From Novipirellula sp052161655 (GTDB lineage: Bacteria > Planctomycetota > Planctomycetia > Pirellulales > Pirellulaceae), in assembly GCF_052161655.1 (NCBI RefSeq), contig NZ_CP197418.1, forward strand, positions 2,728,001-2,792,000: a stretch of 64,000 nt of DNA, written 5' to 3'. Numbering within the stretch: the stretch's first letter is position 1; every line of letters starts with the position of its first letter. Positions 1 to 6,412 of this stretch are shown here, one piece after another. Under the pieces are notes generated by a model. That model had not been told where the DNA came from. It searched no databases and saw nothing but the letters and a program-made list of their open reading frames with translations. The position numbers and the translations under genes were made by a program.

Positions 1-732
1 CGGCGATTCCCCCGCAGGCAGATCCGGCGATGCGGGAACCTTCACCACGACACGCTCCGTCCCGTCACCGACAAGATTCACCGCCGCGATCGAATCAACA
101 ATCGCCTGTTTGTTTTCAACAAACCCGGTTCCCGCCAATCCGATGACTGCGAAAACACCAAGCGTCGATAACAGGTAAGGAATCACTCCCTCGTTAACCA
201 TCGCCGCCCACTCGCTTCGCGTCCGATGCCACATCCCGTAGATCACCCCGAACCCAAGGACCAATCCAATACAGATCAGCGGCAGAAACAGCGTATTGGA
301 ATATTCGCCTGCGATCGGAACGTAAGTCGCACAGAGTCCTACTGAAATCAAACCGCCAACGATCAGCGAAGCGGTGATCCCGCGGCGAGGCTTATCTGCC
401 AGTTGTCCAAGAGGCGGAACGAGTGACAGCAGCGACAGCAGTCCGTAAACCGCGACCACCGCAATCGCACCGATCAACAACCCGACCGAAATTACCCACA
501 GTGGGGTGATCCAGGCCGGAATCCATTTGGCCCAGCCGATGATGAGAGCGGGATGGCCCAGCATCGCGGTCATATCCAAAAATGCAGAGCTATCAGGAGA
601 AGCAAGACTGGGGAGAGATGCGAAGCTAGGCATTGGGAAATCGGATACCGCGAAATCAGGACAGGAAATCATGTCGAGCCGACCGTAAGGTGAAAACGAC
701 CAGAAAAGTAGCACATTGAGACTCAAATCCAT
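1..732 (-). CDS. Multi-pass membrane protein, permease-like (C-terminus beyond window edge)
   Basis: An open frame with no stop runs from an ATG at 732 leftwards off the window, so only about the first 244 residues are visible. After roughly 50 mostly polar residues come four strongly hydrophobic segments (roughly residues 55-85, 100-122, 127-150 and 170-190), separated by short charged loops such as LADKPRRG and MWHRTRSEW. The part after the last helix (NKQAIVDSIAAVNLVGDG) looks like the start of an extracytoplasmic domain. The pattern resembles integral membrane subunits of planctomycete ABC-type export systems, but I cannot assign a substrate or family. A GTG four residues upstream of the chosen ATG... 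more exactly, one codon before it, is an alternative start. Membrane location is well supported; function is open. Confidence 0.6.
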   Translation of the reverse strand, partial: MDLSLNVLLFWSFSPYGRLDMISCPDFAVSDFPMPSFASLPSLASPDSSAFLDMTAMLGHPALIIGWAKWIPAWITPLWVISVGLLIGAIAVVAVYGLLSLLSLVPPLGQLADKPRRGITASLIVGGLISVGLCATYVPIAGEYSNTLFLPLICIGLVLGFGVIYGMWHRTRSEWAAMVNEGVIPYLLSTLGVFAVIGLAGTGFVENKQAIVDSIAAVNLVGDGTERVVVKVPASPDLPAGESP

Positions 733-802
733 CACAAGCCCGCTACGGAAGGTCTACGAGCGGATGCCGCTGCAGGCGTAGCTTGAGCCAGGATTCGGGG
801 TA

Positions 803-1360
803 CTACGCGTGGTCAGCAGAAAAGGTTTGCGAATTGAGATGCTTTGCGAGCAACTTCCGCAAGTCTTCCGGAATCGGCGTCTTTTTCAGCTTGCCGCCGG
901 GGGAGAGGGTGCAACAAACGGCAGTCAATTTGCCTTCGGCGATCACGATTGGTCCCGGTTTGCCGGGTGGGCTGGGTTGGTCCGCTGGCTCGGTTCGCGA
1001 AAACTGAATTCCATACTCGACGCTGCTATTGCCGAGATGAAGCACCGAAACCGTGATATCGAGGATGTCCTCGAAACGGGCGGCGGCTCGGTAATCACAA
1101 TGAGCCGAAACACGAGGCCAAGTGACATGATCCGGAGTTTCCGCATCTGGGGATTCCATATTCCCCTGAGATCCTGAATGCTCACCACCCGTAGGGCGAG
1201 CCATAACGGAGACGCCCAAAGACCGGAGCATGGCGTGCTCTGCAGCTTCCATCATTGGAAAAAAGGCCGAAAAATGAACGATTCCGGCAGCATCCGTATC
1301 GCGAAACTCGACTCGGCGTTGGGTGGTAAACACGTTACTTCGTGACCGAAAGATGCGCAC
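803..1360 (-). CDS. Hotdog-fold acyl-CoA thioesterase (4-hydroxybenzoyl-CoA thioesterase / YbgC type)
   Basis: The protein carries the family signature VEFRDTDAAGIVHFSAFF, where the Asp of DTDAAG is the usual catalytic residue of the 4-hydroxybenzoyl-CoA thioesterase/YbgC branch. A long helix (MMEAAEHAMLRSLG) follows, then a beta-rich C-terminal half, as expected for a hotdog fold. It probably hydrolyses an acyl-CoA or acyl-ACP thioester in the cytoplasm. The frame stays open to a TTG at 1426, but that start lies inside a repeat element at 1410-1473 and adds an unconserved basic leader. I prefer GTG 1360 (about 185 aa); GTG 1333, right before the conserved FTTQRRVEF, is also possible. No strong ribosome binding site decides between them. 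The substrate cannot be told from sequence. Confidence 0.8.
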   Translation of the reverse strand: MRIFRSRSNVFTTQRRVEFRDTDAAGIVHFSAFFPMMEAAEHAMLRSLGVSVMARPTGGEHSGSQGNMESPDAETPDHVTWPRVSAHCDYRAAARFEDILDITVSVLHLGNSSVEYGIQFSRTEPADQPSPPGKPGPIVIAEGKLTAVCCTLSPGGKLKKTPIPEDLRKLLAKHLNSQTFSADHA

Positions 1361-1409
1361 GGGAAAGAGAGCGGAGCGGCTTAGGAAACTTCGCGTTTCA
1401 GGAGATTGG

Positions 1410-1473
1410 GTAGCGGAACTCGTCAAGAGTTTCGGTCATCCCAGAAAGCGAAAGTCTTGACGACTTCCGCTAC
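1410..1473. repeat. Paired head-to-head hairpin repeat (BIME-like, GTAGCG type)
   Basis: The element begins GTAGCGGAACTC and ends GACTTCCGCTAC, so the ends are inverted copies headed by GTAG. Each half holds its own small hairpin: GAACTC-GTCAA-GAGTTT on the left and GAAAGTC-TTGAC-GACTTCC on the right. A second element of the same design lies at 10445-10511. It overlaps the longest possible reading frame of the thioesterase gene, which argues for a downstream start there. Confidence 0.65.
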
Positions 1474-1670
1474 AACCAAGTGCGTCACTTATAAAATCGA
1501 CGTCCCTAGCAATCACCGGCGCGTGAGCGTGGGGTTTTCGGCAACGTGATGCGGTCAACTCAGATCCCTCGCTTAAGCGTCGGGTTATTATTTTCCTAAG
1601 TCGGCCGCTCACCTGTCACGGCTCACCCATTAGGGAGCCAGAAGTCCACATTCGGCAGCAATGCCGAGTT

Positions 1671-1949
1671 TTACTCGCCTACGAATGGCAAAAGAGCCAT
1701 AAAACGAGCTCGTTTGATCGCTGCAGTCACAGCGTGTTGGCTCGCAGCGGTACAGCCGCTCTTGCGACGACCTGCGATACGGCCTTGACGGTTGACCATC
1801 TTCTTCAGCAGCTCGATGTCCTTGTAATCAACATACATCGGCCGTGGTCGTTGACCATCGACGAAAATTGGATCTTTCTTTTTGGTCCGGGTTCGGACGC
1901 GTGATCGTTTGCGGGCACGACTTCGCGTGCTCATTGGACGTGGTGGCAT
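1671..1949 (-). CDS. rpsR: 30S ribosomal protein bS18
   Basis: This small protein of the 30S platform binds 16S rRNA together with S6. The conserved core is visible: VDYKDIELLKKMVNRQGRI, then GRRKSGCTAASQHAV and IKRARFMALLPF, the last being the typical bS18 C-terminal signature. At 92 residues it is slightly longer than the usual 75-85 because of a very basic N-terminal extension (RSRARKRSRVRTRTKKK). Start ATG at 1949. The gene stands alone on the minus strand, divergent from fusA, and not beside rpsF or rplI as in many bacteria. Confidence 0.95.
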   Translation of the reverse strand: MPPRPMSTRSRARKRSRVRTRTKKKDPIFVDGQRPRPMYVDYKDIELLKKMVNRQGRIAGRRKSGCTAASQHAVTAAIKRARFMALLPFVGE

Positions 1950-2326
1950 TCGGATTTGCTCTGTAAACTTGTTAAGGGCGAATGGGCTTGATCGTCACAA
2001 ACGTCCCAAAATTGGGTACCGCTAGCGACGGATGAAGGCCGACGGCTCAATACGGGTCCGCCGACTCGCCTTAGAGGGAAGCAGGGAAGTATGCAGTGAA
2101 GAAAAGATGTATGCAAGGGGAATTGAGCATATTTGCCCTTTCGCATCTGGCAAACCTTTGCCATATTTCCCAATCGATCCGAGGCGTCATCCTGCGTTGA
2201 CGGGTGGTAATGTACAAAATGCCGCGTGCTCACATTCCCAAGTCCTGACTGAAACAATAGACATGATTTGTAAACTCATGTCCTTGGGAAATCAAAATAT
2301 CGCGTGCAATGTTTAGGTGAAGATAA
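1950..2326. other. Divergent intergenic region between rpsR and fusA
   Basis: This 377-base gap separates the divergent genes rpsR and fusA and must hold promoters for both. A Shine-Dalgarno sequence AGGTGA sits about seven bases before the fusA ATG. Short open frames here show no recognisable protein features and I do not call them. No terminator or riboswitch-like structure was recognised. Confidence 0.5.
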
Positions 2327-4414
2327 ATGAAGCTGGATAAACTCAGAAACATCGGAATTAGCGCCCACATCGACTCGGGAAAGACGACCCTCAGCGAGCG
2401 AATTCTGTTTTACACCGGGCGAATCCATAAGATCGAAGAAGTTCGCGGCGGTGGTGACGGCGCGACAATGGACCATATGGAACTGGAAAAAGAGCGTGGA
2501 ATCACGATCACCAGTGCCGCAACGAGCGTCAAGTGGAAAGATCACCCGATCAACTTGATCGATACTCCGGGCCACGTTGACTTTACCGTCGAGGTCGAGC
2601 GATCACTTCGTGTTCTTGATGGTGCCGTTCTGGTTCTTTGCAGCGTCGGTGGCGTGCAAAGTCAATCGATCACTGTTGACCGCCAAATGAAGCGTTACCA
2701 AATTCCTCGCTTGGCGTTCATCAACAAGATGGACCGAACCGGGGCAAACCCGTTCCGCGTTCTGAAGCAACTTCGCGAAAAGTTGGGTGCCGAAGCATTC
2801 TTCATGCAGTACCCCATTGGTGCTGAAGAAAACTACAAAGGCGCTGTCGACTTGATCGAAATGGTGGCCTACCTGCACGAAGGCAACGAAGGCGAAAAAG
2901 TCATCACCGCTCCGATTCCGGATGACATCAAAGACGAGTGCGAAGAAGCACGCGTCCAGATGCTTGAAGCGCTGTCGATGTACAGCGACAAAATGATGGA
3001 ATTGCTGCTCAGCGAAGAAGAAGTCCCCAAAGACTTGGTCTACACGGTCGCTCGCGACGCGGTACTCGGTGGAGCGACGCCGGTATTCATGGGCACCGCT
3101 TACAAGAACAAAGGCGTTCAACCTTTGCTTGATGCGGTTATCCGTTACTTGCCAAGCCCGCTGGATCGTGAAATTCGTGGTCGTGACCCGAAAGACGAAA
3201 CCAAGAGGATCGAGTTGCTTCCCGATGCCTCGCGTCCCTTCGTTGGCATGGCGTTCAAGATCGCTGACGATCCGTTCGGTCAGCTTACCTTCATGCGTGT
3301 CTATCAAGGTACGATCAAGAAGGGCGAAACCTACGTCAATCAACGTACGACCAAGTCCGAGCGTTTCAGTCGCATCGTGCGAATGCACAGCAACAAACGT
3401 GAGGAAATCGATGAGGCGACCGCCGGTGACATTATCGCCGTCATGGGAATTGATTCGGCTAGTGGTGACACGTACGCCGAATCGCGAGAGTTCTGTACGC
3501 TCGAATCGATGTTTATTGCCGACCCAGTAATCAAGATCGCTGTCGCTCCAGCAACGCGAAGCGACGGAGACAAACTTGCCAAGGCACTGCAACGTTTCCG
3601 CAAAGAAGACCCAACTTTCCGAGTCGCGACCGACGAAGAAACGAACGAAATTCTGATCAGCGGAATGGGCGAGCTTCACCTCGAAGTTTATATCGAACGA
3701 ATTCGTCGCGAATACGGCGTCGACATCATCGTCGGTGCTCCGAAGGTTAGTTACCGCGAAAGCCCAACCAAGATGGTTGAATTCGACTACAAACACAAGA
3801 AACAAAGTGGTGGTAGTGGTCAATTCGCTCACATCAAGGGCAAGCTCAGCCCGATCGAATCGAACAGCGAAGACAGCTTCGAGTTCGAAGATCACGTGGT
3901 CGGTGGCCGTATTCCGAAGCAGTACATTCCTGCTATTGAAAAAGGCTTCCGCGACATTCTGGGCAAGGGCCCTGTGGCCGAATACCCTGTGGTAGGAACA
4001 CGAATCGACTTGGATGACGGTAGCTTCCACGAAGTTGACTCTTCGGAAAAGGCGTTTTACACCGCTGCACAAGGTTGCTTCCGCGAGTACTTCAAGAAAG
4101 CGGATCCGAAGTTGCTTGAGCCGATCATGAACGTTGAAATCGAAGTCCCTGAGGACTTCCAAGGTACCGTGGTGGGTGACGTGATTCGCCGCCGTGGGAT
4201 CATGCAAAGCAACGATATCATCGAAGGCAACAGCATCATCAAGGCGGAAGTGCCGTTGGCGGAAACCTTCGGTTACGCAACCGACCTGCGAAGTATGACT
4301 CAAGGCCAAGGAACGTTCACAATGGAATTGGCGACTTATCGCCAAACCCCATCGAACATCCAAGCCGACATCATCGAAGCGAAGCGTAAAGCTGACCTCG
4401 TTGGCTCGAAGTAA
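2327..4414 (+). CDS. fusA: Translation elongation factor G, spirochaete/planctomycete (mitochondrial-like) type
   Basis: This GTPase drives ribosomal translocation. The G domain shows the P-loop AHIDSGKT (residues 13-20), RGIT of switch I (57-60), DTPGH (79-83) and NKMD (133-136). Domains II-V follow at full length (695 aa), including GMGELHLEVYIERI and the domain IV loop region GSGQFA. Two sequence traits differ from canonical bacterial EF-G: AHIDSGKT instead of AHIDAGKT, and IEEVRGGGDGATMDHM instead of the usual EVHDGAATMDWM. These resemble the mtEFG1/spdEFG1 subfamily known from mitochondria, spirochaetes and planctomycetes. A good Shine-Dalgarno (AGGTGA) precedes the ATG, and a strong terminator follows. 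The gene is solitary rather than in a str operon. Confidence 0.96.
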   Translation: MKLDKLRNIGISAHIDSGKTTLSERILFYTGRIHKIEEVRGGGDGATMDHMELEKERGITITSAATSVKWKDHPINLIDTPGHVDFTVEVERSLRVLDGAVLVLCSVGGVQSQSITVDRQMKRYQIPRLAFINKMDRTGANPFRVLKQLREKLGAEAFFMQYPIGAEENYKGAVDLIEMVAYLHEGNEGEKVITAPIPDDIKDECEEARVQMLEALSMYSDKMMELLLSEEEVPKDLVYTVARDAVLGGATPVFMGTAYKNKGVQPLLDAVIRYLPSPLDREIRGRDPKDETKRIELLPDASRPFVGMAFKIADDPFGQLTFMRVYQGTIKKGETYVNQRTTKSERFSRIVRMHSNKREEIDEATAGDIIAVMGIDSASGDTYAESREFCTLESMFIADPVIKIAVAPATRSDGDKLAKALQRFRKEDPTFRVATDEETNEILISGMGELHLEVYIERIRREYGVDIIVGAPKVSYRESPTKMVEFDYKHKKQSGGSGQFAHIKGKLSPIESNSEDSFEFEDHVVGGRIPKQYIPAIEKGFRDILGKGPVAEYPVVGTRIDLDDGSFHEVDSSEKAFYTAAQGCFREYFKKADPKLLEPIMNVEIEVPEDFQGTVVGDVIRRRGIMQSNDIIEGNSIIKAEVPLAETFGYATDLRSMTQGQGTFTMELATYRQTPSNIQADIIEAKRKADLVGSK

Positions 4415-4442
4415 GTAAACGCAATCTCGCGAAATCACTAGC

Positions 4443-4477
4443 AAACGGCGGCATGACCTTCATGCCGCCGTTTTTTT
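4443..4477 (+). terminator. Rho-independent terminator of fusA
   Basis: A perfect 13-bp stem (AAACGGCGGCATG pairing with CATGCCGCCGTTT) encloses a five-base loop, ACCTT. A run of seven T residues begins at 4471. It lies 29 bases after the fusA stop codon and is a textbook intrinsic terminator. Confidence 0.93.
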
Positions 4478-4880
4478 CGTTTTAAAGGTAACGTCCATGG
4501 ATGGTACGAAACTTCAGGGAAATGGCTCGCTGCGAGGGCTGGAGCCTAGTGTGAAAACTGGGGTTTCTAATGTAGTGGAGCTTGCTAAAGCTCCCTGTTT
4601 CTTGGGTGCGTGGGAGGATCTTCAGCGGATGTTCGAGCTTTCACCATTTCAAACGCCCATTTTAGACGACCTGACACGCCTTTGCGGTCGCTTTCGACTT
4701 CCCCAGGTATCACACGTGTCGCAAAACGACATCGCCGCGTCGCAAAATATTACTACCGGAAAACAAACGGACTCTATTATTATCCAAGTTTGGGGAATCT
4801 CTCGCCTCGTTGACGCTGATTAGTGTCAAGCAAAGCGCCCATTGGTTATTGGCTTCCATAACTTTCTTTAGGGTAGCAAA
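4478..4880. other. Intergenic region after fusA terminator
   Basis: Apart from one hairpin repeat at 4572-4594, nothing convincing is visible. A 108-codon open frame (4497-4823) runs through the repeat and has no family features, so I regard it as non-coding. The promoter of the DUF1559 gene presumably lies in the AT-richer stretch 4740-4870. Confidence 0.4.
4572..4594 (+). repeat. Single GTAGTGG-headed hairpin repeat unit
   Basis: This 23-base unit begins GTAGTGG and contains the palindrome GAGCTTGCTAAAGCTC. It equals the units at 31295-31317, 31326-31348 and 22538-22560 except for two changes (T to G and A to C) that fall on opposite sides of the stem and restore pairing. Confidence 0.7.
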
Positions 4881-6086
4881 ATGTCTTTTTCACGAAAGAA
4901 ATCCGGTTTCACGCTCGTCGAACTGCTGGTGGTCATCGCGATCATTGGCGTCTTAGTTGGACTTCTATTGCCGGCGGTTCAGGCGGCACGGGAAGCGGCA
5001 CGGAGAATGAGTTGCAGCAACAACTTCAAGCAGATCGGGCTGGCGATCCACAACTATCACGCGGCCTACAACCAAGTGCCGACCCATGGTACCGGCACCC
5101 AGCCAGGAACCGCTTCGAACTATTTCAACCCTTCGACGCTTGGAAACCGAATTCGCTTGAGCATGCTGGTCCCTGCCTTGCCGTTTTTAGAACAACAAGC
5201 GATGTGGGAGAAGATTTCCAACCCGAGTACCGAGCGAACCGACGGTGCTGTCCAATCTCCAGTTTGGCCGGCGATGGGGCCTACTCCGGATGACATTCAG
5301 TACATTCCTTGGGCGACGGAGCTCCCTGCTTACCGCTGTCCCAGCGATCCTGGGTTCGGACTTCCTGCGTTGGGCCGGACGAACTACGCCGCCTGCGTCG
5401 GAGACTCCTCATGGGAAATCTATTTCGGCCCCTGGAATAATCTGCGAACGATAAAGGACAACTCCGAAGACGCGCGGGCTGCGCACCGCGGCTTCTTCAA
5501 GCCGATTGATGTCACACGATTTGGTGACTGCCTGGACGGTTTGTCCAACACGATTGCCATGGGCGAAATCATTACCGACCTTGGTGATAACGACAATCGA
5601 GGCCAGGTCACCGAGTCGGCCGCCAACGCCAGTGCTCCGGGCATTTCGCTCGCGAATATTCGCAATAATCCGTCGCGATGCCAGCCCTTGATCGATGCAA
5701 ACAGGCCACAATTTTGGGACTCGCAATATTTCATGGTTTCCCGTGCTCTATTTGCCCGAGGTTACCGTTGGGCGGACCAAGGGCCACTTTTTTCCGGCTG
5801 CATGACGATCTTGTCTCCCAATCGTGAGATCTGTGGCCCCTACAACACACTTGGCACAACGCTCGTTGCCTCGATGTCTAGCCGCCATCAAGGCGGATGC
5901 CACGTCTTGATGGGTGATGGTGCGGTTAAGTTTGTCACCGATTCTATCGAAGCAGGCGATTCAAAAGCCGGAAATGTTTGGCTAGGCGGCGCAGGCGCCC
6001 AGTCGCCAGGTTCGGCAAGCCCCTATGGCCTCTGGGGTGCACTCGGTACCCGAGCCAGCCGCGAAGTCATCAACGCCGAATTCTAG
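4881..6086 (+). CDS. DUF1559 prepilin-like protein (type II secretion/pilin N-terminal methylation domain)
   Basis: The N-terminus has the class III signal KKSGFTLVELLVVIAIIGVLVGLLLPAVQAARE: prepilin peptidase would cleave between G and F, and the Phe is then methylated. A hydrophobic helix anchors the protein. The remaining ~360 residues are the DUF1559 domain, one of the most expanded families in planctomycetes, ending with the H-x(7-9)-DG type motif HQGGCHVLMGDGAVKFV. At 401 aa it is a little longer than the usual 300-360. Its role is thought to be a pseudopilin-like surface or envelope protein, but no function is established. It is followed after 67 bases by a small lipoprotein gene, a common pairing. 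Confidence 0.93.
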   Translation: MSFSRKKSGFTLVELLVVIAIIGVLVGLLLPAVQAAREAARRMSCSNNFKQIGLAIHNYHAAYNQVPTHGTGTQPGTASNYFNPSTLGNRIRLSMLVPALPFLEQQAMWEKISNPSTERTDGAVQSPVWPAMGPTPDDIQYIPWATELPAYRCPSDPGFGLPALGRTNYAACVGDSSWEIYFGPWNNLRTIKDNSEDARAAHRGFFKPIDVTRFGDCLDGLSNTIAMGEIITDLGDNDNRGQVTESAANASAPGISLANIRNNPSRCQPLIDANRPQFWDSQYFMVSRALFARGYRWADQGPLFSGCMTILSPNREICGPYNTLGTTLVASMSSRHQGGCHVLMGDGAVKFVTDSIEAGDSKAGNVWLGGAGAQSPGSASPYGLWGALGTRASREVINAEF

Positions 6087-6153
6087 GCTGCAGCAAAGCT
6101 CGGCGTTCATTTTTCAACCCTCTGATCACTTCGTAGCTAGGCAAATTATTCCG

Positions 6154-6348
6154 ATGAAAAATATTCCAATGTTGATACTTGTTCTTTTGGTTGCGTTTGC
6201 TGCCGGTTGCAGCGAACAAGGGCCTCGGACAGTGACCGATGGCGTCGACCCGCAGGCAATTCGTGCTTATGAAGAGGGGCTTGCGAGGGTGACACAGCAA
6301 GACACCGATTCCAAAATGGGCGCCGCGGAGAACGCGGGCGAGAAGTAA
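6154..6348 (+). CDS. Small lipoprotein downstream of DUF1559 gene
   Basis: The 64-residue product starts MKNIPMLILVLLVAFAAGCSE: a short positive n-region, a hydrophobic core and a lipobox FAAGC, so the Cys would be lipidated and the mature protein only about 45 residues. The frame is open further upstream to 6025, but that part overlaps the DUF1559 gene and lacks conservation logic; ATG 6154 places the signal peptide correctly. Small lipoproteins of this kind commonly follow DUF1559 genes in planctomycetes and are likely co-transcribed with them. Function unknown. Confidence 0.75.
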   Translation: MKNIPMLILVLLVAFAAGCSEQGPRTVTDGVDPQAIRAYEEGLARVTQQDTDSKMGAAENAGEK

Positions 6349-6370
6349 AACTTCTGTCGACTCCGGTTCG

Positions 6371-6395
6371 CGTTGCCGAGGAATACTTGGCAACG
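6371..6395. terminator. Possible bidirectional terminator hairpin between convergent genes
   Basis: CGTTGCC and GGCAACG form a perfect 7-bp stem with an 11-base loop, located between the convergent lipoprotein and oxidoreductase genes. There is no adjacent T run, so terminator activity is uncertain. Confidence 0.35.
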
Positions 6396-6412
6396 CCGAC
6401 GGGTCACTTTTC

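Noticed and set aside
2603..4444. A 613-codon open frame antisense to fusA
   Set aside because: It lies entirely opposite fusA and its extension beyond the gene is trivial. Strong codon bias in a highly expressed gene leaves the opposite frame free of stops; the translation has no protein-like features.
4497..4823. A 108-codon plus-strand frame after the fusA terminator
   Set aside because: It runs through a GTAG-type hairpin repeat and has no recognisable domain or good ribosome binding site.
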